The position numbers were made by a program, and so were the translations under genes. A DNA stretch of 64,000 nt from Frigoribacterium faeni (GTDB lineage Bacteria; Actinomycetota; Actinomycetes; Actinomycetales; Microbacteriaceae): the NCBI RefSeq assembly GCF_007988805.1, contig NZ_BJUV01000008.1, forward strand, positions 1 through 64,000, written 5' to 3'. The notes under the pieces are model-generated. The model was not told the origin of the DNA and did no database searches. It saw nothing but the letters and a program-made list of their open reading frames with translations. Shown piece after piece: positions 51,387 through 60,544 of the stretch. Each line of letters begins with the position of its first letter. The stretch's first letter is position 1.

Positions 51387-52172
51387 TCAGGACGGCAGTC
51401 CGAAGAACGACGGGAACGTCGCCGCGGCCCAGGGGTACCCGATGAAGACGGCCGAGTCCATGACCACGTGGGCGACGACCAGCGGCAGCACGCGGCCGAA
51501 GCGGGTGTAGAGCCAGCCGAAGACCAGGCCCATGACCACGTTGCCGACGAACGCGCCGAAGCCCTGGTAGAGGTGGTAGCTGCCGCGGAGCAGAGCGGCA
51601 CCCACGATGATCGTCCACGGGCGCCAGCCGAGGTCGCGCAGTCGCGCGAACAGGTAGGCGACGACGATGACCTCCTCGGTCAGGCCTGCTCGCAGCGCCG
51701 AGAGCACGAGCACGGGGACCGTCCACCAGTGCTGCGAGAGGTCGGTCGGCACGACGGTCACCGTCAGGTCGAGGGCCTTGCCGACCAGGTAGAGGCCGAT
51801 GCCGGGGACGCCGATGGCGAGGGCGAGTCCGAGCCCGCCGAGCACGTCGCGTCCGCTCCGCGAGAAGTCGACGCCCAGGCGGGCGAGGTGCGGACGGCCG
51901 GTCTGCCAGAGTAGGAACGCGACCAGGGCCACGGGCACGAGGTCGAAGAGGACCGAGAGCAGCTGGTAGATCAGGTCGAACACCGCCCGGTCGCTGAGCG
52001 AGGAGTTCAGCGTGGCCGTCTGCTGGGACAGCGCGGTCCGCTGCGTGAGACGGTTCACGATCGACACGATCGAGTAGACGGCGGAGGCTCCGAGCGAGAG
52101 TCCGAGGACGATCGCGATCTCGACCCGGAGGCGCGCACGGCTCTCGGGGACGACGGCCCGATCGAAGGTCAT
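51387..52172 (-). CDS. CPBP-family intramembrane metalloprotease-like protein
   Basis: 261 residues with about seven to eight membrane helices. CPBP (CaaX-protease/Abi) motifs: motif 1 LTEEVIVVAYLFARL, motif 2 RGSYHLYQG and motif 3 HVVMDSAVF. The usual EExxxR has Val/Ala where Arg is common, as in an actinobacterial subgroup. Such proteins cleave prenylated or bacteriocin-linked substrates or act in immunity; the substrate here is unknown. ATG 52172 has TATTAT six bases upstream. Confidence 0.85.
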   Translation of the reverse strand: MTFDRAVVPESRARLRVEIAIVLGLSLGASAVYSIVSIVNRLTQRTALSQQTATLNSSLSDRAVFDLIYQLLSVLFDLVPVALVAFLLWQTGRPHLARLGVDFSRSGRDVLGGLGLALAIGVPGIGLYLVGKALDLTVTVVPTDLSQHWWTVPVLVLSALRAGLTEEVIVVAYLFARLRDLGWRPWTIIVGAALLRGSYHLYQGFGAFVGNVVMGLVFGWLYTRFGRVLPLVVAHVVMDSAVFIGYPWAAATFPSFFGLPS

Positions 52173-52178
52173 GCGCGG

Positions 52179-52184
52179 ATAATA
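52179..52184 (-). promoter_or_regulatory. -10 box for the CPBP gene
   Basis: TATTAT on the minus strand, six bases before the ATG; leaderless start. Confidence 0.6.
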
Positions 52185-52309
52185 CCTGCCACGTGTCTGA
52201 TTTCTCGCAGCAGAATCATGCGCAATTCGCGGCCTCGGCGCAACGATCCGCATGGTGACGCAAAGATCCATCGAATTGGTTTCCGTCGTGTAACCGTTCG
52301 CCCTGAGGT

Positions 52310-52339
52310 TTGGAGAAGGCTGAAGACGGTGCTTAGGGT
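52310..52339 (+). promoter_or_regulatory. Promoter of the second peptide operon
   Basis: TTGGAG (52310-52315), 18-base spacer, TAGGGT (52334-52339). The leader of about 60 bases holds a small hairpin (CGACTC/GAGTCG) and AGGAGG before the TTG start. Confidence 0.5.
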
Positions 52340-52406
52340 CGTCTCATCCAACGTGGCGCGACTCATGGGGAGTCGTGCTGCGTCCTTTCTTGCATCAGGA
52401 GGAACA

Positions 52407-54038
52407 TTGAAGAAGACGCGCATGGGCCTCGGGTCCGTCGCCGTCGTGGGGGCGGCAGCACTCGTCCTCACCGGTTGCACCAGCGGCAACGGCGGAGACT
52501 CCGGCGACGCCGCTCCCTCGGGCAACGCCGACGCCATCATCACCACCAACGGCAGCGAGCCGCAGAACCCGCTGGTCCCGTCGAACACCACCGAGACCGG
52601 TGGCGGGAAGATCATCGACTCGATCTTCGCGGGCCTCGTCTCCTACGACGCCAAGGGCGCGACCGAGATGGACGTCGCCGAGTCGATCGAGTCCGACGAC
52701 AACCAGCTCTGGACCGTCACGCTGAAGGACGGCCAGACGTTCACCGACGGCACCCCGGTCACCTCCGAGTCCTTCACCGAGGCCTGGAACTGGGCCGCTC
52801 AGGTCAGCAACAAGCAGAGCGCCTCGTACTTCTTCGACGACATCGAGGGCTACGACGCCGAGGCCGACAGCGACCTCTCGCTCGAGGTCGTCAGCGACAC
52901 CGAGTTCACCGTGCAGCTCTCGGCTCCCGAGGCCGACTGGCCGCTGCGTCTGGGCTACTCGGCCTTCTCGCCGCTGCCCGCGTCGTTCTACGACGACGTC
53001 GACGCCTTCGGTGAGAACCCGATCGGCAACGGCCCGTACAAGCTCGACGGCGAAGGCGCCTGGACCCACAACCAGGGCATCGACCTCGTCACCAACGCCG
53101 ACTACGACGGCCCGCGCAAGCCGGTCAACGGCGGTCTGACGATCACGTTCTACACGACGCAGGACGCCGCGTACTCCGACGTGCTCTCGGGCAACCTCGA
53201 CATCCTCGACCAGGTCCCCGACACCCAGTTCGCCTCGTACCAGAGCGACTTCCCGGACCGCTTCGCGAACCAGCCGGCCGCGATCTTCCAGTCGATCACG
53301 ATCCCGCAGTACCTCGAGCACTTCGACGGCACGACCGAAGAGGGCAAGCTGCGTCGTGCGGCGATCTCGCTCGCGATCAACCGCGCCGACATCACCGACG
53401 TGATCTTCCAGGGCACCCGCACCCCGGCCAAGGACTTCACCTCGCCCGTCATCGACGGCTACAGCGAAGACCTGAAGGGCGCCGACGTGCTCGACTACGA
53501 CGCCGACCGTGCGAAGGACCTCTGGGCCCAGGCCGACGAGATCTCGCCCTACGGCGACACCACGTTCACCATCGCCTACAACTCGGACGGCGGCCACCAG
53601 AACTGGGTCGACGCCGCGTCGAACAGCATCGCCGACACGCTCGGCATCAAGGCCGCCGGTGAGCCCAAGCCCACCTTCGCCGAGCTGCTCGACCAGGAGG
53701 ACAACGACGCCATGACCGGCGCCTTCCGTTCCGGATGGCAGGCCGACTACCCGTCGCTGTTCAACTTCCTCGCACCGCTGTACCAGACCGGCGCCGGTTC
53801 GAACTACGGCCGCTACACCAGCGACGAGTTCGACGGCCTCCTCAAGGAGGGCGCTGCCGCGACCTCGGTCGACGACGCGAACGCGAAGTTCCAGGAGGCG
53901 CAGGAGGTCCTGCTCGTCGACCTGCCCGTCGTGCCCCTGTGGTACTCCAACGTGACCGGCGTGTGGGCCGACACGGTCGACAACGTGCAGTTCGGGTGGA
54001 ACTCGGTTCCCCTGTTCTACGAGGTCACCAAGCAGTAA
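52407..54038 (+). CDS. Oligopeptide ABC transporter substrate-binding lipoprotein
   Basis: 543 residues. Starts with TTG, placed by AGGAGG four bases upstream; the protein then begins with the lipoprotein signal KKTRMGLGSVAVVGAAALVLTGC24. SBP_bac_5 family: IIDSIFAGLVSYD, TFTDGTPVTSESFTEAWNW, FGENPIGNGPYKL, GAFRSGWQADYPS, as in OppA/DppA. Next genes are the matching permeases and ATPase. Binds peptides outside the membrane. Confidence 0.94.
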   Translation: MKKTRMGLGSVAVVGAAALVLTGCTSGNGGDSGDAAPSGNADAIITTNGSEPQNPLVPSNTTETGGGKIIDSIFAGLVSYDAKGATEMDVAESIESDDNQLWTVTLKDGQTFTDGTPVTSESFTEAWNWAAQVSNKQSASYFFDDIEGYDAEADSDLSLEVVSDTEFTVQLSAPEADWPLRLGYSAFSPLPASFYDDVDAFGENPIGNGPYKLDGEGAWTHNQGIDLVTNADYDGPRKPVNGGLTITFYTTQDAAYSDVLSGNLDILDQVPDTQFASYQSDFPDRFANQPAAIFQSITIPQYLEHFDGTTEEGKLRRAAISLAINRADITDVIFQGTRTPAKDFTSPVIDGYSEDLKGADVLDYDADRAKDLWAQADEISPYGDTTFTIAYNSDGGHQNWVDAASNSIADTLGIKAAGEPKPTFAELLDQEDNDAMTGAFRSGWQADYPSLFNFLAPLYQTGAGSNYGRYTSDEFDGLLKEGAAATSVDDANAKFQEAQEVLLVDLPVVPLWYSNVTGVWADTVDNVQFGWNSVPLFYEVTKQ

Positions 54039-54079
54039 GGGTCGCTCCCGACGAGACGAACGTCTCGATCAGCACTGCC

Positions 54080-54116
54080 GAGGGGTCCGGGCGGGTTATC
54101 CTGCTCCGGGCCCCTC
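54080..54116 (+). terminator. Hairpin between binding-protein and permease genes
   Basis: GAGGGGTCCGG (54080-54090) pairs with CCGGGCCCCTC (54106-54116), one G-U pair. No T-tract. Likely attenuates or protects the mRNA end so that the binding protein is made in excess over the permeases. Confidence 0.6.
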
Positions 54117-54185
54117 TGCGGGCGTCCACCACCCTCTCTCCATGATTGCGACATCCATGCACGCGCAGAAAATCGAGGCGGCCTG

Positions 54186-55115
54186 ATGCTCTGGTACACC
54201 GGCCGGCGCCTCCTCCAACTGATCCCCGTCTTCTTCGGGGCGACGTTCCTCATCTACTTCATGGTCTTCGCGCTCCCGGGTGATCCGGTCGCAGCGCTCT
54301 TCGGCGAGAAGCAGCCGAGCCCGGCCGTCATCGAAGCCATCCGGGCCGAGTACAACCTCGACAAGCCGTTCATCGTGCAGTACCTGCTCTACATCGGCGG
54401 ACTGTTCACGGGTGACCTCGGCACGACCTTCTCGGGTCGCCCGGTCATCGACGAACTGGTACGGGCGTTCCCGATCACCTTCCGCCTCGCGATGCTCGCG
54501 CTGCTCTTCGAAGCGGTCGCCGGCATCCTCGTCGGCCTCTACGCGGGTCTCCGCAAGGGCAAGATCTTCGACAACAGCGCGCTCGTCGTGTCCCTGCTGC
54601 TGATCTCGATCCCGACGTTCGTCATCGGGTTCGTGCTGCAGTACGTCTTCGGCATCCAGCTCGCTCTGTTCCGCACCACCGTGAGCTCGCAGGCCCCGTG
54701 GAGCGAGCTCGTGCTGCCGGCGATCGTGCTCGCCTCGGTGTCGTTCGCGTACATCGTCCGCCTCACCCGCGCCTCCGTGGCCGAGAACATGAGCGCCGAC
54801 TTCGTGCGGACCGCGACGGCCAAGGGCCTCACGCGTCGCCGCGTCGTCGGCGTGCACATCCTGCGCAACTCGCTCGTGCCCGTCATCACCTACCTCGGTG
54901 TCGACATCGGGTCCCTCATGGTCGGTGCGATCGTGACCGAGGGAATCTTCAACATCCAGGGCGTCGGCGGCACCGTGTACCGAGCCATCCAGCTCGGCGA
55001 AGGGCCGACCGTCGTGTCGTTCGTCGCGGTGATGGTCATCATCTTCATGTTGGCCAACCTGCTCGTCGACCTTCTCTACGCCGTTCTCGACCCGAGGATC
55101 CGCTATGCCAAGTAA
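54186..55115 (+). CDS. Oligopeptide ABC transporter permease (OppB type)
   Basis: 309 residues, six helices. MLWYTGRRLLQLIPVFFGATFLIYFMVFALPGDPV is the OppB/DppB start; EAA loop DFVRTATAKGLTRRRVVGVHILRN. Overlaps the next gene by 11 bases. Confidence 0.94.
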   Translation: MLWYTGRRLLQLIPVFFGATFLIYFMVFALPGDPVAALFGEKQPSPAVIEAIRAEYNLDKPFIVQYLLYIGGLFTGDLGTTFSGRPVIDELVRAFPITFRLAMLALLFEAVAGILVGLYAGLRKGKIFDNSALVVSLLLISIPTFVIGFVLQYVFGIQLALFRTTVSSQAPWSELVLPAIVLASVSFAYIVRLTRASVAENMSADFVRTATAKGLTRRRVVGVHILRNSLVPVITYLGVDIGSLMVGAIVTEGIFNIQGVGGTVYRAIQLGEGPTVVSFVAVMVIIFMLANLLVDLLYAVLDPRIRYAK

Positions 55116-56061
55116 CACGACACCGGGCCTGTCGCCCGACCACTTCGTCGCCCCCCTCGACGAGACGCCGCTGAAGGCCGTCGACGCCGTCGACGAGACC
55201 GAGAAGCCCCGCTCGAGCTGGAACGATGCGTGGGACGCCATGAAGACGCGTCCGCTGTTCTGGATCTCCGCGGTGCTGATCCTCTTCGTGATCGTCGTCG
55301 CGGTGTTCCCGCAGCTGTTCACCAGCACGTCGCCCAACTCGGGCGCGAGCCTCCCCGACAGCAACGGACCGGCCGAGTCGGGTCACCCGATGGGCTTCAC
55401 GCTGCAGGGACTCGACGTCTACGCCCGGGTCGTCTACGGCACCCGCGCCTCCCTGACCGTGGGCCTGCTCGCCACCGTGATCGTCACCCTCGTGGGTGTC
55501 GTCATCGGCTCGCTGGCCGGCTACTACGGCGGCTGGCTCGACGCGATCGTCTCGCGCATCGGCGACATCTTCTTCGCGATCCCCACCGTCCTCGGCGCGA
55601 TCGTGCTGATGTCGGTCCTGCCCTCGCGGACTCCGCTGACCGTCGCCCTGGTGCTGTCGCTCTTCGCCTGGCCGCAGATCGCGCGCATCATGCGCGGCTC
55701 GGTGCTCGGCGCCAAGAGCAGCGACTACGTCATGGCATCGGCCGCGCTCGGCGTCTCGCGCTTCCGCATCCTGCTGCGTCACGTGGTCCCCAACGCCATC
55801 ACCCCGGTGATCGTCGTCGCGACCGTCTCGCTCGGGACGTTCATCGTGGCCGAGGCCACCCTGTCGTTCCTCGGGATCGGCCTGCCCGGAACCGTGATGT
55901 CCTGGGGCAACGACATCAACTCGGCGCGCTCCTCGCTCCGCGTCGCGCCGATGCCCCTGATCTGGCCGGCCGCCGCCCTCTCGGTGACCGTCCTGTCGTT
56001 CCTGATGATGGGCGACGTCGTGCGCGACGCCCTCGACCCGAAGGCGAGGGCTCGTCGATGA
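55105..56061 (+). CDS. Oligopeptide ABC transporter permease (OppC type)
   Basis: 318 residues. A hydrophilic start of 45 residues (OppC_N region), then LFWISAVLILFVIVVAVFPQLF, HPMGFTLQGLDVYARVVYGTRASL and the EAA loop DYVMASAALGVSRFRILLRHVVPN. Stop overlaps the ATPase gene start as ATGA. Confidence 0.94.
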   Translation: MPSNTTPGLSPDHFVAPLDETPLKAVDAVDETEKPRSSWNDAWDAMKTRPLFWISAVLILFVIVVAVFPQLFTSTSPNSGASLPDSNGPAESGHPMGFTLQGLDVYARVVYGTRASLTVGLLATVIVTLVGVVIGSLAGYYGGWLDAIVSRIGDIFFAIPTVLGAIVLMSVLPSRTPLTVALVLSLFAWPQIARIMRGSVLGAKSSDYVMASAALGVSRFRILLRHVVPNAITPVIVVATVSLGTFIVAEATLSFLGIGLPGTVMSWGNDINSARSSLRVAPMPLIWPAAALSVTVLSFLMMGDVVRDALDPKARARR

Positions 56062-57815
56062 CCTCCACCTCCACCCGTCCCGAGTCGGCGAGCACCGCCT
56101 CCTCGCAGACCCCCCTCCTCGAGATCAAGGGTCTGAAGATCGGTTTCAAGACCCAGTCCGGTTACGTCGACGCCGTCCGCGGCGTGGACTTCACGATGAT
56201 GCCGGGCGAGCGCCTGGCGATCGTCGGCGAGTCCGGCTCCGGCAAGTCGACCACCGCGACGTCCATCATCGACCTGCTGCCGGGAGCCGGCGAGGTCACC
56301 GGCGGCCAGATCCTGTTCGAGGGCAAGGACCTCACCAAGGTCGGACCCGCCGAGATGCAGGCCATCCGCGGCCGCGAGATCGGCTACGTCCCGCAGGACC
56401 CGATGTCGAACCTCAACCCGGTGTGGAGCATCGGGTTCCAGGTCGAGGAGGCGATCCGCGCGAACGGGATCGCCACCGGCAAGCAGGCCGTCCGCGCCCG
56501 GGCCGTCGAGGTGCTGAAGGAGGCCGGCCTCGGCGACGCCGACCAGCGTCTCAAGCAGTTCCCGCACCAGTTCTCGGGCGGCATGCGCCAGCGCGTGCTG
56601 ATCGGGATCGGCCTGTCGTCGCGGCCCAAGCTGCTCATCGCCGACGAGCCGACCTCGGCCCTCGACGTCACCGTCCAGCGTCGCATCCTCGATCACCTCG
56701 AGACCCTGACCCGCGACTACGGCACGTCCGTGCTCTTCATCACGCACGACCTCGGTCTCGCCGCCGAGCGCGCCGAGAAGCTCGTCGTGATGTACAAGGG
56801 CCAGGTCGTCGAGTCCGGTCCGTCGAAGGAGATCCTGGCGAACCCGCAGCACCCGTACACGCAGCGTCTCGTGGCCGCGGCGCCGAGCCTCGCGAGCCGG
56901 CGCATCCAGTCGACGATCGAGCCGACGCACAGCCACGCGGGCGAGGTCTCCGCCGAGGGCGCCGACGACGCCGAGCTGATCGCCCGCGCCCAGCAGCGCG
57001 AGGAGCTCGGCAGGAAGAACGCCTCGTACATCCAGGTCGACAACCTCTCGAAGGTCTACCGGATCCGCCAGGGCGGGTTCAAGACGACCGAGCTGAAGGC
57101 CGTCGACGAGGTGTCGTTCGCGATCCCCCGGGGCACGACCATGGCCCTCGTCGGCGAGTCCGGCTCGGGCAAGTCGACCGTGGCGAAGCTGGTGCTGCAG
57201 CTCGAGTCGATCACCTCCGGCACGGTGCAGATCGACGGACAGAGCGTCGGAGCGCTGAAGGGCAAGGAGCTCTTCGACTTCCGTCGCCGCGTCCAGCCCG
57301 TCTTCCAGGACCCGTACGGCTCTCTCGACCCGATGTACAGCGTCGGCAACACGATCGCCGAGCCGCTCGTCACGCACGGGATCGGCGACCGCAAGAGCCG
57401 CCAGGCGCGGGTGCACGAGCTCCTCGACCAGGTGTCGCTGCCGGTCTCGATGGTCAACCGCTACCCGGGCGAGCTCTCGGGCGGTCAGCGTCAGCGGATC
57501 GCCGTGGCGCGGGCCCTCGCGCTCAAGCCCGACGTGATCGTGCTCGACGAGGCCGTCTCGGCCCTCGACGTGCTCGTGCAGGGCCAGGTGCTCGACCTGC
57601 TCACCGACCTGCAGACCGAGCTGGGCCTGACCTACCTCTTCATCACGCACGACCTCGCCGTCGTCCGCCTGATCGCCGACAACGTCTGCGTCATGCAGAA
57701 GGGACGCATCGTCGAGGCGGGCACCACCGACGAGATCTTCGCGAACCCGGCTCAGCAGTACACGCGCGAGCTGCTCGAGGCCATCCCCGGCGCGAACTTC
57801 GAGTTCGGACGGTAG
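56058..57815 (+). CDS. Oligopeptide ABC transporter dual ATPase (OppD-OppF fusion)
   Basis: 585 residues, two ATPase domains. First: [41 protein letters not shown]. Second: [42 protein letters not shown]. Same architecture as the 39766 ATPase. Powers the OppBC channel. Confidence 0.95.
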   Translation: MTSTSTRPESASTASSQTPLLEIKGLKIGFKTQSGYVDAVRGVDFTMMPGERLAIVGESGSGKSTTATSIIDLLPGAGEVTGGQILFEGKDLTKVGPAEMQAIRGREIGYVPQDPMSNLNPVWSIGFQVEEAIRANGIATGKQAVRARAVEVLKEAGLGDADQRLKQFPHQFSGGMRQRVLIGIGLSSRPKLLIADEPTSALDVTVQRRILDHLETLTRDYGTSVLFITHDLGLAAERAEKLVVMYKGQVVESGPSKEILANPQHPYTQRLVAAAPSLASRRIQSTIEPTHSHAGEVSAEGADDAELIARAQQREELGRKNASYIQVDNLSKVYRIRQGGFKTTELKAVDEVSFAIPRGTTMALVGESGSGKSTVAKLVLQLESITSGTVQIDGQSVGALKGKELFDFRRRVQPVFQDPYGSLDPMYSVGNTIAEPLVTHGIGDRKSRQARVHELLDQVSLPVSMVNRYPGELSGGQRQRIAVARALALKPDVIVLDEAVSALDVLVQGQVLDLLTDLQTELGLTYLFITHDLAVVRLIADNVCVMQKGRIVEAGTTDEIFANPAQQYTRELLEAIPGANFEFGR

Positions 57816-57838
57816 GCGCCTCGCGCCTCCCCGGACGA

Positions 57839-57880
57839 GGGCCTCTCCGCCGTGCCGACCGCACGGGGGAGGGGCCCTTT
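57839..57880 (+). terminator. Terminator of the second peptide operon
   Basis: GGGCCTCTCCGCCGTGC (57839-57855) pairs with 57861-57877 with one mismatch and one wobble, followed by TTT. Confidence 0.88.
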
Positions 57881-57891
57881 ACCACGTGCCG

Positions 57892-57897
57892 TAGACT
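57892..57897 (+). promoter_or_regulatory. -10 box for typA
   Basis: TAGACT, 59 bases before the typA ATG; unlike many genes here typA has a leader and an AAGGAA ribosome site. No -35 is clear, as the terminator occupies that place. Confidence 0.5.
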
Positions 57898-57956
57898 GTT
57901 GTCGCCGGGCTCTGACCCGAGCACCTCCCCCTCCGCTTCTCGTAAGGAATACATCC

Positions 57957-59867
57957 ATGGCGACTGCCATCCGCAGCGACCTGCGCAACGTGGCGATCGT
58001 GGCCCACGTCGACCACGGCAAGACGACTCTCGTCGACGCCATGCTCAAGCAGACCAACTCGTTCGACGCCCACTTCGACACCGAAGACCGCATGATGGAC
58101 TCGAACGAGCTCGAGCGCGAAAAGGGCATCACGATCCTCGCGAAGAACACCGCGGTGCTCTACAACGGTGCCCACGCGACCGACGGCCCCATCACGATCA
58201 ACGTGATCGACACCCCCGGCCACGCCGACTTCGGCGGAGAGGTCGAGCGCGGCCTGTCGATGGTCGACGGCGTCGTGCTGCTCGTCGACGCGTCCGAGGG
58301 CCCCCTGCCCCAGACGCGCTTCGTGCTCCGCAAGGCCCTGGCGGCCAAGCTGCCCGTCATCCTGCTGGTCAACAAGACCGACCGCCCCGACGCCCGCATC
58401 GACGAGGTCGTGGCCGAGTCGCAGGATCTCCTCCTCGGTCTCGCGAGCGACCTGAGCGAAGAGGTCGAGGATCTCGACCTCGACGCGATCCTCAACGTGC
58501 CGGTCGTCTACGCCTCGGGCCGTAACGGCGCCGCGTCGACGAACAAGCCCGCCGACGGCTCGCTGCCCGACAACGACGACCTCGAGCCGCTGTTCGACGC
58601 CATCCTCACGCACGTGCCGGCGCCGACCTACGACGACGAGCACCCGCTGCAGGCGCACGTCACCAACCTCGACGCCTCGCCGTTCCTCGGACGCCTCGCG
58701 CTCCTCCGCGTCTTCCACGGCACCCTGAAGAAGGGCCAGACCGTCGCCTGGGTCAAGCAGGACGGCACCACGGTCAACGCCCGCATCACCGAGCTGCTCA
58801 TCACGAAGGCGCTCGACCGCTACCCGGCCGAGAGCGCGGGCCCCGGTGACATCGTCGCCGTCGCCGGCTTCGACACGATCACCATCGGCGAGACCCTGTC
58901 CGACCCGGAGGACGTCCGGCCGCTGCCGACCATCACGGTCGACGACCCCGCTATCTCGATGACGATCGGCACCAACACTTCGCCCCTCATCGGCAAGGTC
59001 AAGGGCCACAAGCTCACCGCGCGCATGGTGAAAGACCGACTCGACCGCGAGCTGATCGGTAACGTCAGCCTCAAGGTCGTCGACATCGGACGCCCCGACG
59101 CGTGGGAGGTCCAGGGCCGTGGCGAGCTCGCCCTGGCGATCCTGGTCGAGCAGATGCGCCGCGAGGGCTTCGAGCTCACCGTCGGCAAGCCGCAGGTCGT
59201 CACCCGTCGCGACGAGAACGGCAAGCTGCAGGAGCCCTTCGAGCACATGACCATCGACGTGCCCGACGAGTACCTCGGCGCGATCACGCAGCTGATGGCC
59301 GCCCGCAAGGGACGCATGGAGAACATGGCGAACCACGGCTCGGGCTGGGTGCGGATGGAGTTCATCGTCCCCTCGCGCGGCCTGATCGGCTTCCGCACGC
59401 AGTTCCTCACCGACACGCGCGGCACCGGCATCGCCAACGGCATCAGCCACGGCTACGGCCCCTGGGCCGGCGAGATCTCGACCCGCACCAACGGCTCGAT
59501 CATCGCCGACCGCTCCGGTGTGGTGACGCCCTTCGCGATCATCAACCTCCAGGAGCGCATGTCGTTCTTCGTCCAGCCGACCGAAGAGGTCTACGAGGGC
59601 ATGGTCGTGGGCGAGAACTCGCGCGCCGACGACATGGACGTCAACATCACCAAAGAGAAGAAGCTGACCAACATGCGTCAGTCCACGGCCGACAACTTCG
59701 AGTCGATGACGCCCTCCAAGGTGCTGTCGCTCGAGGAGTCGCTCGAGTTCGCCGGCGACGACGAGTGCGTCGAGGTCACCCCCGACGCGATCCGCATCCG
59801 CAAGGTCGAGCTCGACGCGTCGGCTCGCCAGCGCAGCACCGCTCGCCTGAAGAAGCAGAACGCGTAG
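57957..59867 (+). CDS. typA: Translational GTPase TypA/BipA
   Basis: 636 residues. Ribosome-binding GTPase for stress and cold growth. G1 AHVDHGKTT (16-24), G2 region EREKGITI, G3 DTPGHADFG, G4 NKTD. The C-terminal domain ends with RKVELDASARQRSTARLKKQNA. ATG 57957 has TAAGGAAT upstream; a longer frame from 57852 would start inside the upstream terminator region. Confidence 0.96.
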   Translation: MATAIRSDLRNVAIVAHVDHGKTTLVDAMLKQTNSFDAHFDTEDRMMDSNELEREKGITILAKNTAVLYNGAHATDGPITINVIDTPGHADFGGEVERGLSMVDGVVLLVDASEGPLPQTRFVLRKALAAKLPVILLVNKTDRPDARIDEVVAESQDLLLGLASDLSEEVEDLDLDAILNVPVVYASGRNGAASTNKPADGSLPDNDDLEPLFDAILTHVPAPTYDDEHPLQAHVTNLDASPFLGRLALLRVFHGTLKKGQTVAWVKQDGTTVNARITELLITKALDRYPAESAGPGDIVAVAGFDTITIGETLSDPEDVRPLPTITVDDPAISMTIGTNTSPLIGKVKGHKLTARMVKDRLDRELIGNVSLKVVDIGRPDAWEVQGRGELALAILVEQMRREGFELTVGKPQVVTRRDENGKLQEPFEHMTIDVPDEYLGAITQLMAARKGRMENMANHGSGWVRMEFIVPSRGLIGFRTQFLTDTRGTGIANGISHGYGPWAGEISTRTNGSIIADRSGVVTPFAIINLQERMSFFVQPTEEVYEGMVVGENSRADDMDVNITKEKKLTNMRQSTADNFESMTPSKVLSLEESLEFAGDDECVEVTPDAIRIRKVELDASARQRSTARLKKQNA

Positions 59868-59893
59868 CAGCACTCGGTCACCCCGTGACGCCC

Positions 59894-59928
59894 AGGAGGC
59901 GGTCCGCATCCGTGCGGGCCGCCTCCTT
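59894..59928. terminator. Terminator of typA
   Basis: GGAGGCGGTCCGC (59895-59907) pairs with GCGGGCCGCCTCC (59914-59926), one G-U pair, then TT. Confidence 0.88.
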
Positions 59929-59973
59929 CGTGCATCCTCCGCATGTTCTGCGCGGCCGCCCAGTCATCGCCGC

Positions 59974-59979
59974 TACCCT
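59974..59979 (+). promoter_or_regulatory. -10 box for the 59986 gene
   Basis: TACCCT ends six bases before GTG 59986; no ribosome site. Confidence 0.5.
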
Positions 59980-59985
59980 CGCCTG

Positions 59986-60501
59986 GTGCCGACCCCCACC
60001 ACGATCCTCGCCCGTTCCGCCGCCGCGCTCGCCCTGGCCGCGGGCCTCGTCGCCGGGCTGACTGCCTGCGGAGAGGGCTCGCCCGTCGACAACATCGTCG
60101 GCGGGGCCATCGACAGCAGCGTCGAGGGTCTCACCGGCACCGTGCAGCAGGCGGTCGAGGACGCCGCGGACGAGGTGCTCGGCGGTGCCGGCATCACGAC
60201 CGACGGGACGCTGCCCGAGTCGTTCCCGGCCGAGGTGCCGCTCGTCGAGGGCACCGTGCGCGGGGGCGGCGCCGGTCCCGACGGGTCCGGCTGGGTCGCC
60301 CAGGTGACGGTGTCGGGCGCCGACCGGTTCGCCGCCGCGCAGCAGCGGCTCGAGGCGGCGGGCTACACCGGCAGCGGGGTCGACTCCGACGCCGACAGCG
60401 GGTTCGGCACCTTCACCGGCTCGCAGTACCGCGTCGTGCTGACGGTCGGCACCGACGCCGACGGGGTCTCCACCGCGACCTACGTCGTCACGCCGGTCTG
60501 A
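59986..60501 (+). CDS. Lipoprotein of unknown function
   Basis: 171 residues. Lipobox AGLTAC28G, so exported and lipid-anchored. A Gly/Val-rich body with two alike segments (SGADRFAAAQQRLEAAGYTGSG and the following beta strands). No known family recognised. Leaderless GTG start. Convergent with efeB. Confidence 0.72.
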   Translation: MPTPTTILARSAAALALAAGLVAGLTACGEGSPVDNIVGGAIDSSVEGLTGTVQQAVEDAADEVLGGAGITTDGTLPESFPAEVPLVEGTVRGGGAGPDGSGWVAQVTVSGADRFAAAQQRLEAAGYTGSGVDSDADSGFGTFTGSQYRVVLTVGTDADGVSTATYVVTPV

Positions 60502-60544
60502 CGTCGTCGGCCTCCGTCGGATCGCCGTTCCGGACGCCGTTGGC

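Noticed and set aside
57852-57956. Longer start for typA
   Set aside because: It would begin inside the upstream terminator, and ATG 57957 has a ribosome site and the conserved beginning.
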